This document shows positions 36,364 through 47,765 of a stretch of 64,000 nt of DNA, in pieces. Source of the stretch: Dioscorea cayenensis subsp. rotundata (taxonomy: Eukaryota; Streptophyta; Magnoliopsida; Dioscoreales; Dioscoreaceae); contig NC_052476.1 in assembly GCF_009730915.1 (NCBI RefSeq), forward strand, positions 1-64,000, read 5' to 3'. Below the pieces are notes generated by a model. That model ran no database searches. It saw only the letters and a program-made list of their open reading frames with translations, and was not told the origin of the DNA. The translations under genes were made by a program, and so were the position numbers. How positions within the stretch are numbered: the stretch's first letter is position 1; each line of letters opens with the position of its first letter.

Positions 36364-39314
36364 TGTCACACCCACCCCTTCTACGGAGGTAAATGTGGCA
36401 CCCATCGCTTAAAAATTCCTTTTTAACCGGAAGTCGACACTCTGCTTTTAAACAAAATCGGACTCTACAAATCACAATTTATAACTTTACACCAACTACA
36501 GGTTCAAATACATAAATATCATGAATACAATAACTCAAATTTACGGGTACAACCGCTACAAGATCACAACACCAATGACAAGAAGTAAAGAAAGGGGGAA
36601 CCCACTGCAGCTCTCGGACTCAACCCCCGACTAGCTCTATACTCGATCGAGCAATCTAGGGTCCCCGCCTCCCGCAGCCTGACAAAGACATTCATTGGCT
36701 CAGAGTGGCTTAATAATTTCAAATACTTAAATACAGTATATATAAAGTATATAAAAACCAAACTTCTCAAATAATTTTCCAACTTTTCCAAAATACCAGA
36801 ATTCTAGAAAAAAATACATTTTTAAAGAACTTTTGAAACATAAATTCAACATAGATCAACATCAATTTGATTTTCTCGAAAAACACAAATTTTGTGAGAG
36901 ATCGCCTCATCACAATTCAAAAAAATAACATAAATCTCAAATTCAAAAATAAAAGCAATACCCAACACTCACCCAAAGATAACATGGTCTAGAAAACTCT
37001 CTAAACCCTCGCCGTGGCAGCGGCTAGGTTCAGAGCCGTCAAGGAACTCACGTCCCCTAACGCTGACCCATCGGGTTCACCGGCCGCTGACCCTGGCCAT
37101 CCCGATGAATATCCAGCCGTGGCTCTACACTCCCACCCGAACCGGCCCTCGTAGTAATCAACACCCTGTGTCCACCACGCCACCTCTAAAGGTCGGCCCG
37201 TCTGGGGACCCACTCATCGATGAGTCGGGCCTTAGCCCGTCACCATCAAAACCATCAAGTAAATACAAATGAATAATACCATCCAGATAAATCATAACAC
37301 GGGGATCCTTTTCCGGGACAAGTATTCACATCACTGGAAATAACCATTATTTTTCCACAAAGCCAATGCCAAAAAGTATAACAATGCGATAATGCCATGA
37401 AAGCTCAGATTCACGATACCATTCCTATACCGAGAATGAAAACCAATTCTACTAACAACGCCGATAAAAACATCTTTAATATGCTCATGGTTTCGCAAAT
37501 CACTCCAAATCAAAGCATATATACCCATCAAAGATAAATACAAGAATTGAATAATTAAATCACATATACATGTATTTTTACTATTCACAAATACGTATAA
37601 TTATACAAAACGAATGTATCAATACTGTTATCATGAACATCAATGGCAAACAAATATACGTGATATTTCAACTATATATGGAATCAAACATGATAAAATG
37701 AAATACTTAAACATTTATTTTCCAAAATACTAGCCATTAAACAATTATTTCAAAATAATAATAATTAATCAATTATTTAAAAATAATAGCCACTCACCAA
37801 CTCACTTCGGTGTCCTCGGGTTCCTTGCTAGACTCGGAACTCCCTCCCAGACCCGAACAACACCTAACGTAATAATATAATAAAAAAATAAATAACATAT
37901 TTAAACTCAAAAGAAAAATACAAAAATAATAATCAACTCTATTGGGCCCACTCACTCCAATCGGTCCAAACTCGACCATGATAATCAAATTGGTCTCCAA
38001 TTGCACTTAAGCCAACTCAATTTTGACTGCACCATTCCCGGACCAACCTCGAACCATCCTCAATTCCATCTGAACCAAGCTCAAATTCACTCGAACCAAA
38101 CTCAATTTCACTGAACCAGGTTTAATTAAAACCAACCAGCCTTGAACCAACTCAATTCTTATACAAAATATATTGAACCAACTTGGTTCAGCCCAAAACC
38201 CTTAGCCCAACATCCAAAACCAAACCCAAATCAACTTCAACTAATTCAATTCAACCAAACCATTCAAGTCCAACCACACTCAACTTGATTTGATCAAACC
38301 CAACTCAACCAAATCAAACCCAACTCAATCAATTCAATTCAATTCAACTCAACCAAATCAATTATAACTTGGTTTGATCCAACCAAATCAACTTTGGCTA
38401 ACTCAACCAATTCCAATCTAACCATCATCATTAACATCTTAATCATCATAATCATCAACTTAATTAACTAAACTAAACCCTAATCTCGGGTGCTACAAGT
38501 AATTGCTACAAGAAAACCGAAAAATCTCATCCTTCATTCAAGCTTATATTCATCACAAATACAACGATTTTTTTCAACACAAATCGAAAGCAACAATCAT
38601 CTATAACCATTAAACATGTTTTTTTCCCTACTCAAATCCATCATTATCTTCATCATATCCATCAAATACACATATATACATGCATACATATACTCATTCA
38701 TCAAAAATACACCAAGAAAAGTCTCTTACCAACTAAAACCATCCCTCCCATGGAGCCTCCCTCCCTACGATCTCCCATCCCCCACCTCAAATCTCCCATT
38801 TTTTTCTCCTCATTTCTTCATTTTTTTATTTTATTTTCCTTCTCGGTTATCAGTAGCACAAAGATGGTAGAAGAAGATGAACAATCATCAAAAGTCTAGA
38901 TTTTTCTCTCAATTAACTCTTCAGCCGAAATTCACTTTTAGTCCCCTCGAAAACATAATTTCTTACACAACAGTCCCTGAAAAACTCCCAAATGGTCCTT
39001 GAATTATGAAATAGTATTCTGAAAAGGTCCTTTCAAATTATCCAACGGTCCCCAGTGTTATAACACAACATTTTAAAAAGATCCCTTCCATCTTACCTTT
39101 TCAGTCCCTCGGTTTCCATAAACATTTCATGTCCACCCTTTTCATTTATTCTTTAACCCAAAAATCTTTTAAAAAGTTTTTACACTTAGGTCCTTATTCT
39201 TTTCCACTTGGGGTTTCTCAACAAGATTACTCGTAGAAAAAAATCTCATCGCAACTCGTAGTAATACCCTAAATATATTTTTCCAGTAATTATCCAAAGG
39301 TTCAGGGTATTACA
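36364..39314 (-). repeat. 5' LTR of the LARD-like element
   Basis: 2951 bp, aligned over its whole length with 32932-35857. Differences are mostly 1-4-nt indels and swaps of CTG, CG and CTCG rather than scattered transitions. Confidence 0.88.
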
Positions 39315-40225
39315 AGAGATCCTTAAGTACTTGTCCCCCCGTCCATCGATCATGCCAAAGAAGAGTATCCTTGCCATTTCTAACGCTTTTGGAAATACAT
39401 GATCTAAAAAGATAGTAGGGTAGTGTCGACACCGCCCAAAAAAAGGATTTGTTTCTAGGAGGTGGTGAAACAAAGTTCCGTGTAAATTGATGGAGTAATC
39501 GATCTCGATGATTTTAGCCCAACACAAGTTAGGGTTAGAAATAAACTTCCACCACCATTTTTCCAAGGAGAGCTTTTGTTGAATTCTAAGAAGATTGAGA
39601 ATTCCCCAACCTCCCAAGGGACGAGGCCGACTGATTCGATTCCAAGCGACCGCCTAGCTCCTTTAGAGTTCAAGTCTGGTCCTTTCAAAAGGAAGTCCCT
39701 ACGAGTCTTATCAATTTCCTTAATTACCCAAGCAGGTAGTTTGAAGACTCGCCATCCAAAGAAATGTGTATTGTGGATAAGACGTAATTGATAAGGGTTA
39801 GACGACCACCAAGGGAGAGATAAGTAGATTTCCAGGGCGGGGAGTCTCGCTCGAATAGCCTAGATAAGTTTTGTCCAATCCTGTCTCCTGGGTCGTCTAC
39901 CAGAAAGAGGTACTCCCAAGTAGGTAATAGGGAGGCAGTTTCTATTGCAATTGAGAATTGTCAGCAGATGAAAAGTTTGGTTGAAACCAAAAATTTGTTG
40001 AGTATAAACGACTTTTTGGAAAAAAATTGATTGATAACCCGTAAGAACCTTCAAAAAAAGGTAAAGAATAAGTTTGATGATGTGAAGGTCTTCATGTCCA
40101 CCAACGGAGAAGATGATAAGATCATCCGCGATATCGAAGATGATGTATCTGCTCATCTTGAGAGAGCCGAACTCCAATTAAGATTTTTGGAACCGAGGGC
40201 GTGGTGGAACATAGCACTAAGAGCG

Positions 40226-41386
40226 CTAGCGACTAAGGCGAAAAAGGAGGGGGAGAGCGGGTCTCCTTGTATGAGACCTTTTTGCAGTGATGTAACCATG
40301 GGTGGTGCCATTGATTAGGATCCGGGCCTTGGCGCTCTTTAGGATGGTATGAATCCACGATAACCATTTGTTATCGAAGCCTCTAGCAGAGAAGGATTTC
40401 AAGAAGAAAGTCCCACCTAAAGAGTCAAAAGCCTTAGCGAAGTCTACTTTGAAAGCGTAACCAAGAGATTTCCTTTTTTGGAGATGGAAAATTAGTTCTT
40501 GGGCCGCAATGATGTTATCAGCGATACATCTGCCTTTGATAAATCCAGATTGAGATTCATCGACCAAGTCGCTGATCACCAAACTTAGTCTAGTAGCAAG
40601 AATCTTGGAGATAATTTTGCAAGTGGAATTGATTAGACTAATAGGTCGAAAGTCAGATACATCAGTCGGGGCCTTCTTTTTTGCGATAAGTGCTATATGA
40701 ACCCAATTAATCTTTTCAAGGTTAATTGAGCCATCATAGAAGTCTTGGCAAAGATTGACAACCGAATCTTGTAGTAAGGTCCAATGACTTTGAAAGAAGA
40801 AAATTGGGAAACCATCTGGCCCGGGGGCTTTGTCGGCGTTTAGATCAAAAACAGCATTTTTGATCTCATCCAAGGTAAACGGTCGTTCAAGGGAAGAAAG
40901 TTCAACATGCGTCTTGTAGTTGAAAAGGCTTTGCCAATCAAGAAGGAATCTTTGATTGGAAGGTGTTCCCAAAAGAAGTTGAAAGTGTTTGGAAAATAAC
41001 TTCCCAATTTCACGATCCCCTTCCACCCAATGTCCATTATTACGAATTCGGGGTATGAAGTTCTTGTTACGTCTTCCATTAGCAATATTATGGAAGAATT
41101 TGGTATTTGAGTCTCCTTCCTTGAGCCAAGTAATTCTAGATCTCTGCTTCCAATAAATTTTCTCTTGATTTTGTAAAGTGTGTAGTTCAAGGCGAATCTG
41201 AGAGAGATGGGTGGTTTCAACTTCTATAAGAGGTCTAAGTTCACTTATGGAATCAAGTGAGGCTAAAACAGAGATAAGGTTTTTCTTGTGAAGATTAGTC
41301 ACGCCAAAGTTTAACTTAGCCCAGTTTCTAAGTCTAGCTTTCATAAGGGCTAATTTTTTTGGAGATGATGAAGGCTCCGCAACCAT
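40226..41386 (-). pseudogene. LINE reverse transcriptase segment
   Basis: A 386-codon open stretch of ORF2. It contains KAPGPDGF, LIAKKKAPTDVSDFRPISLI, ESQSGFIKGRCIADN and KVDFAKAFDS, which are the conserved RT blocks through the first catalytic Asp. The frame shifts just before QGDPLSP; the second catalytic block continues in another frame (IADDLII, about 40120). The part is recognisable but cannot give a complete enzyme without the other frames. Confidence 0.85.
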
Positions 41387-42186
41387 CGAAATTAGTTTCG
41401 GTCCACCAGTCTTTAATTAGGTTATTAAGTTGGTCATTGGTATACCACGCTTTTTCCAACCTAAAAATTCTGGGGCGAGGGGCATGTGTCCCAAAATCAA
41501 GACAAATAGGAGAATGGTCTGATCCAATTCTAGGTAAAGCAAACTGGATAGAACGAGGAAAAAGATTAGGCCAGTCATGTGAAAGTAGGAAGCGATCAAG
41601 ACGAATCCAAATCGGGTCCGATTGGCCATTTGTCCAGGTGAATCGGCGACCATGTAAAGGTGGATCAAAGAGATTAAGATCGTTCAGGAAACAAAGGGAG
41701 TCAGAAATATCTCTAGGATTAATGATTCCTGAGTTTTTGTCATCGAGGCTGAAAGTGGTATTGAAATCCCCGCAAATCACCCAAGGGTGAGTGAGAAGGT
41801 TTTTAATTGTACTGGAGTTCATCCCAAAAATCGACTTGAGAGAACGAGAAGTGGGCTCCATAAATGTTGGTACAAGCCCAAGTATCATTATAGTCTTTAT
41901 TAGAGAATTCAATCGCTATGGAGAAATTTCCTTTGAAAAATAAGTTTGCCGTAAATCGAGCGCTATCCCTGTTATGTTGATTCCTCCAAATGAGCCTAAG
42001 GCCGGGAGGAAGTCAAAGGTATCTAAGCTGATCGCCTCAATCGATCTCCAAGTGGAACTGTGGAGATCGGATAATTTGATTCTTGAATGTAAAACAACAT
42101 TAGCGGGAGGAGAAAATACAATCTTTAACTAAGTGGCGTTTAGAGGGTCTGCCAAGACCTCTAACATTCCAACTTAAGATCTTCAT
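41334..42186 (-). pseudogene. LINE apurinic-type endonuclease segment
   Basis: The N-terminal domain of ORF2. It opens with MKILSWNVRGLGRPSKRHLV at 42186, followed after frameshifts near 42100 and 41900 by VICGDFNTTFSL, RRFTWTN and IGSDHSPICLDFG. These are the exonuclease-endonuclease-phosphatase fold motifs (Asn, Asp-Asn and Ser-Asp-His) that nick target DNA during target-primed reverse transcription. Confidence 0.82.
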
Positions 42187-43026
42187 GAAAAAATGGTAAG
42201 GTTCTGTCTATCAGGTCTCGTAGGAGATCCTGAAGTATTAGAGAATATGTCTGCTCTGTTCTTTTCTAGATTACGAATCATCTCAAAGCATTTGAATTTA
42301 TGGTTTGGCGATCCCAAGAAATTAACACCACAAGCATTGCTATAATTAAAAAATTGAGCATCTGACCAATTGGAAAATACTGTAGAATTTAAAGAAGAAT
42401 GAGTACCTTCTCTTGGGTCCTCAGGAATTTTCTTCTTCGTGGATCTGGGAGGATGAGGAACAAACCCTGCTTCTTCATTCCATCGGCCAGAGGGTTTCTT
42501 GGTTCTTTCACTTCTGCGAAATTGCTTCTGATTGATAGATGAGGAAGAAGAAACTGGTTGTTGGGTATTTGCCTGAGTAGGAACATGAATGTGATCTTCA
42601 GAGAAAAGTTCTTCCTTATCATCTCTAGAATAATCAGTGATAGGGGGAACAGGGTTATCTTCAATCTGAATAGGTGGGTGAATATCAGTTTCCATATGAG
42701 AGTTGTTGACATCATTAGGTAAATGATCATACTCAACAATCTCATCATCAATGTATTCGTCTCCATCTTCCCAATCAACAAGATCGGCATCGTTAAGATC
42801 ATCAGAGATGTCATCCTGTGGGGAAGGATCTAAATTGTAAAAATTTTTTTCCCGAGTTAATGCTTGGTATAAGGGTCCATCCCCATGAATGAAAAACCCA
42901 ATTATATCCATCGTGAATTGGAATTGCGGTGGTAAGGGTTGAAGATGAGTAGGTAAATGCCCCGGTTTGGTAATTTCCGGTCCTTGGTTTGAATAGGAGA
43001 CTTAGATCCTTCGTAAGGGGGATCAA
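42187..43026 (-). pseudogene. LINE ORF1 remnant
   Basis: Frames 42183-42911 and 42811-43026 overlap by a frameshift. The first is acidic in its middle (DEIVEYDHLP) and basic near its end (RRSERTKKPSG, then HPPRSTKKKIPEDP). The end resembles the partial ORF1 tail in the cyclin-bearing element at 24939-25135. No zinc knuckle was seen. The 5' boundary of the LINE is not clear. Confidence 0.6.
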
Positions 43027-43390
43027 GATCAGGGATCAAGATCAGTGATAAACTTGGAGTTAATATCATTTGAATTAATTAAATCCACATGGGAAGCAAC
43101 ATAGGTAGGTTGCTTAACATTAATCAAAGATTCATCCCTGTTTGAACAAAAAGGGTGTATCAAGAGTGATCGAATCTCGAGGCAATTGTGGAATTAAAAG
43201 GGATGAAGAGAGATCCGAATTGCATGCTGATCTCGAGGAGGTTTAATTAGAGTGATCAAGCATAACTTCTTGATTAAGCATAACCATTCTTCTGCTCTCT
43301 AAATCCACAATAATATATATATGAGTTTATCAATTTGGAATGGAGTGTTTGCAAGAACATCCTCCAGCACCCAGGTGCCATAGTTTGAAT
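43027..43390. other. Spacer between LINE and copia remnants
   Basis: Possibly the LINE 5' UTR. A tandem GGGATCAAGATCA-like motif occurs at about 43019-43044. No gene is supported. Confidence 0.3.
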
Positions 43391-46300
43391 TCCTTTTACT
43401 TTTTGAATTCCTTTCTAAATAACAATTCAACTGATTCACTTAACTAAAACAGAACAATTATAAAAGAAAAAAGGGTATTGGCAATAAATTTAATGAAAAC
43501 GATGGTGAACTTGTTTAACTTCAATAAAAATCTTGTTTATCCACTTAAAAAAAATTGATGACCTTGAGTCCCATCAGTTTTTTATTTCAATAAAACCATG
43601 ATTATCCATTTTTTTATTTTTTACCTGAGTCCCATCAATTTCCTATTTTGCTGATTTCTGGTACAAGCTGAATCACTACTCCACATGTCGATTCCTAACG
43701 ACTTTAACCGCTTAAGACCTCCACTAAGTTAAAGTTGCCTCGAACTAAAGCCATACTTTGGATGATCAAATCTCTGCCGTCTATCCTGCACTGCCTCGAA
43801 CTAACATGATTCTCTGGATGATCTGATCTTCACCGTTAATCTTCAAACATAATCACCATAAGCTCTCCTCCTTCCTCAATAACGAATTTACCTAACATTC
43901 AAATTCATCTGAACCCTCAAACATATCCACAACCACATCTACAGAAACAGAACACAGCCTAACCCCTTACGCTTTCAGTTCTTCATCTTCAGAGCTTCAA
44001 TCACACTAACAGTCAACATGATACGTCAACAGATTTTGCTGACGCACCAATGGAACCCTGCTTTGAGTGGATTCTTACTCCTCGATTAAGACCAATGTCA
44101 AAGGAGAGGCAAGGAGAAGAAGAAGAAGAAAAGATAAAGAAAGAAAGATATTATTCCATAAGACAAGATAGACTCCAAGACTTTTCTATACCCTCAACAT
44201 AAGGGACCCTAATGACATATAAATAGACTCAACTTATCCTAATAAGTAACCCAGCTGTTAATTTTATCAATCCAGCTAATATTATTGTTACTGACAACTC
44301 GTTATTGTGATATGATTACCTATGATATCTCAACTCCAATCTATGGACGTCTTGATGCCACTTGTGTGGTCACAAAAATCCTGCATCCAAGTTGGCGGTT
44401 TACGAATGCGTTGAACGCGCCTCTCATCGGTGTTCACCTCTACCGTGGAAACCTCCCTGTGATGCTTCATGGTGGTTGTCTCTTCTAATATCGGCTCAAC
44501 ATGTTGGTTATCTTCCAGCTGGAGAGGTAAGGGTTGTATCACAACACCATGCTTGGCATGATTGATAGCTTTGAACCATGACAAGAAGAGTCGTCCTTGC
44601 ATCTCCTTCTTTATAAACACTTGTTAAATAATTATGCATCTCAATGACATCCCTGTGTCAAAGATTGAAAGAAAAGCTTCAAGATAGGATCAACTCACTG
44701 TCATGTCTGCAAAGATTGAAGAACAGAACAAGCTCCAACCTCTGTTTTACCTCACAACAATAGCAATCTCAGCAGGTTGGAATGGATCTCAAGCTCTGTC
44801 AATGGAGAGATTGAGAATAGAGAGAGAAAGAGTAGATAATGGAGAGGAGAAGCTGTATGTAAATCTCTATTCAAAAGGAAAAATCAAATATGAATACAAA
44901 TTTTCACAGTTATATAATGCTGTCTGAATAACAATCATAACTCGCCGTAACTGTCATAATAAAATTGACAACCTGGTATAACAAACTGACAGCTTGGAAA
45001 TATCCACATTGGCATGACACGTCACTGAGTTGGTGATGCTTATCTTCAGCTGCTCCTCTCCTTTATAAGATTAACATCAAACTTCAACAACTTCAAGTAA
45101 TTAATCTTCACAATCATGTTCAGCAATTGATCTTCAAGGAATTAAGCTTTGAATAAATTACAGCCTCTTCTAATGTTTGTGGCTCATAAGAAGTAGTCAG
45201 TAGTGCAAGAATTTGTTGATTTTCAAGTTTCAAAGAAGAAAAACTAATATGTTTAGGTAAAGGAAATGAATTAAGAGTAGTGTGAAAACAATGTGCTGCA
45301 AACTGATGAATTGTGTTCAGTGCTACAAATGTAATCATTTAGATAAGAAGAAAGATTGTGAGGTCTATTTGACCTTCTGAGAAGGCAATGGAATTACTGA
45401 TGCATTTTTGATCAAAAAGAAAGAGAATTAGAATTATTTTGTGAAGAGATAGTAGAAGTGATATTAGTATGATCTGATTTTTGAAAAGAAGTTGACCTGT
45501 TTGAAACAAAATCATCCTGAATAAAGTTGGGAAATATAATGTGTTGAAAATGGAAGATATTGATGATGATGAAAGAGGAAAGATTGACTCATTAAAAATT
45601 ACATTTCTGAAGCAACCATTTGTAGAGTGTCAAGAATAAGAACCTTTGTAACCTTTTACCAAAAAGGATAACCAGTAAAAACAGCAGATTGTGCTCTCTG
45701 GCTGAAATTTGTCCTTGTAATTCTCTGAATTTGTCACAAAACAAAGGCAACCAAAGGCTCTCAAGTGATGGTAGTCAGGTTTTCTATCAAAAAGTATTTC
45801 AAAAGGTGTCTTGTTGTGTAGAACTTTTGGAAGGAAAACCTATTAATTATGTAGTCTGTGAGCACACATTCTCCCCAGCATTTAATAGGTAACTTAGACT
45901 GAAAACAACAGTGCCTCGTGGATGTCTCTAACAAATGCTTGTGTTTCCTTTCTACAACACACCATTCGTTGGGGAGGATGACACAACTAGTTTGATAGAA
46001 TAATTCTTTTCCTCGTAGACTTCAATTCTAGACTACTACTTCCACAAGGCATTGTCACATCTAACCTTAAATTCTTTAAAGTGAAAGAATCTCTCTTATT
46101 TGAGAGTAAGAAAGTCCAGATAGCCTCTACTGGAAATCATCAACAATTGTGAGAAATATTTATAACCCTCATGTGGAGTGTGATAAGGTCCCATGTCAAT
46201 GTGAATCAATCAAAACTAAAGAAGAAAATGAATTTACTTTTAGGGAATGGCAATTATATTGTCTAGCTTGTGGACAAATATCACAAGAACTTATTGAACG

Positions 46301-47525
46301 TGAATCATTCCAGTGTTAAATCTGTTTCAATTTAAGAAAAGGAAGATGTCCAAGTCTGTTGCCACAAACAGAACTAGAACAAACAATTGAATTAAACCTG
46401 GAAAAGAAATGTCTCGTAGACAGAAAACTATTCTGTGAATTGAGATGGTCAATCACGGGATTGCAGGATTGAGTAGATTGCAATTCTCCTTGATGAGAGT
46501 TGTAGTAGAAATAATCCATTGCAATATTTACCAAGAACTAGTGACCCTTCAGTGAAGGCCTGTAAAATACACAATTCAGGTGTAAAGACAACTTGGCAAT
46601 TCAGTTGTTGCATCAATTTTCCTATGGATAGAAGATTATAATTGAAAGAAGGAACATATAGTGAAAATTACTATATAGATAAAGGATCAAACAAAGGACA
46701 AATTTCTTATTCACATCAAGAGCTAGCACTTTCATAACTCAGGATAATTCATACAACCTTGAAAGATCTCAAATGAAAACAGACAGAAAACAGTAACAAC
46801 ATTACACATCTCTGAAAAACACAAGAGGTTTATTATGATACAAACATTAGTATCTAAAATGAAACGAATCCAGCTGAGTCACCCACAACACGCGTCTGCC
46901 TGGATCCATTCAACCTCTTAAGCCATATCCTGCGTCTCGAAACTAACACTCAAAACTTGACGATGGATTAAATCCCAGCCGTGCTCACTTTATTCATCTA
47001 ATATTTGCTTTCCAGCAGTTGCTTCGAACTTAAACACATCTCTTTGATTAATCAGATCTGGACCATACAATCAACCCTGATGCTTGAATTAACTTCTGCC
47101 CTAGGGACTTACACTTTTTCCTTGATCAAATCAATCTCAGCCTTTGATTCTTTTCCAGCCAAAACCCAACTGTTTTAACAGACTTTTTGAATACCTGAAA
47201 TGACGAACTTACCCTCTGAACACATTTCAATCTGAAAATCTGAAAACTCGTCAATCTCCAGCACCATAGTCTTCTTCCTATCAACAATATCAAAACCACT
47301 TCAATCACAAACCAACATATAGAACTTCACAGATCAAAAATTATCTGTTAACCTAATTGTGCCAAATTATGTGACAGTAATCTTCATGACCATTGACAAA
47401 GAGATTTGGAAAGGAAATAGGCAAAAGAAACAAGTGATTCAAAAAGATTTGGATTATGACACATATGATCACTAAGTAGTTTTATTCCACCAATCCTACT
47501 CCTATAGTGACTAGAATTTTACTCT
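43391..47525 (-). mobile_element. Ty1/copia remnant, third and longest copy
   Basis: Minus-strand order: protease end (about 47510-47375), the 652-bp insertion, pre-integrase region (about 46540-46200), integrase (46140-45600: LPIKCWGECVLT, SKVLHNKTPFEILF, LRAFGCLCF), and a linker typical between integrase and RT (RRVQRIRKPPTWMQDF, 44450-44380). RT is missing. At 43391-43555 the sequence again matches 7820-7985, so 43556-46063 is the segment deleted from the other two copies. Stops and frameshifts are frequent. The remnant ends about 170 bp upstream of the TATA box of SRR1 copy B. Confidence 0.8.
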
Positions 47526-47697
47526 TTGTGGTTGTTTGACTTGTAAATAAAATGAATATTAGATTACAATAAGGGATAATTAATATTATGTCATGAATGA
47601 ATATTAAATCCTACTCTTGCTCAAAGTGGGACTCTGACTCCAATTTGATCTAGCTCCTTGTTCTACTCTTTCACAGACAAAGACCCAATTAATTGCC

Positions 47698-47706
47698 TAT
47701 ATATAT
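47698..47706 (+). promoter_or_regulatory. TATA box of SRR1 copy B
   Basis: TATATATAT lies 60 bp upstream of the ATG at 47766 and is conserved with copy A (9626-9635). The copia remnant ends just upstream, so core promoter and element have been inherited together. Confidence 0.5.
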
Positions 47707-47765
47707 TGTTAATCCAAGGCAAATAATAACACTAAAAGCTTTTGAGAGGTGCATTATCGTTAAAC

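Larger units (their letters stand above)
32932..39314 (-). mobile_element. Non-autonomous LTR element with 2.9-kb LTRs and 506-bp interior
   Basis: Two direct repeats, 32932-35857 and 36364-39314, have TG...CA ends and are flanked by the 5-bp duplication AGAGA (32927-32931 and 39315-39319). They enclose only 506 bp with no coding capacity. On the minus strand the 5' LTR begins TGTAATACCC, a tRNA-like primer site TAGTATCGGAGCT follows it (about 36345-36357), and a purine tract AAAGGGGAAGGAT precedes the 3' LTR (about 35858-35870). Orientation is therefore minus. The structure fits large retrotransposon derivatives (LARD-like), mobilised in trans by a Gypsy-type element. It is nested in the LINE. 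Confidence 0.9.
39320..43026 (-). mobile_element. LINE (L1-type) 5' and central part
   Basis: Minus-strand order: ORF1 remnants (43026-42183), ORF2 endonuclease from an ATG at 42186 (MKILSWNVRGLG, VICGDFN, IGSDHSP, down to about 41450), reverse transcriptase (41386-40226: KAPGPDGF, DFRPISLIN, KVDFAKAFDS; then ADDLIIFS near 40120) and the RT thumb region to 39320. ORF1 has a basic segment RRSERTKKPSGRW and PPRSTKKK. Frameshifts occur near 41900 in the endonuclease and near 40270 in the QGDPLSP motif, so the element is dead as written. The end of ORF2 lies at 32140-32926, beyond the nested LTR element. Confidence 0.88.

Noticed and set aside
36364..39314. Tandem duplication of a 3.4-kb unit
   Set aside because: TG/CA ends, a 5-bp target duplication, primer-like site and purine tract show two LTRs of one element.
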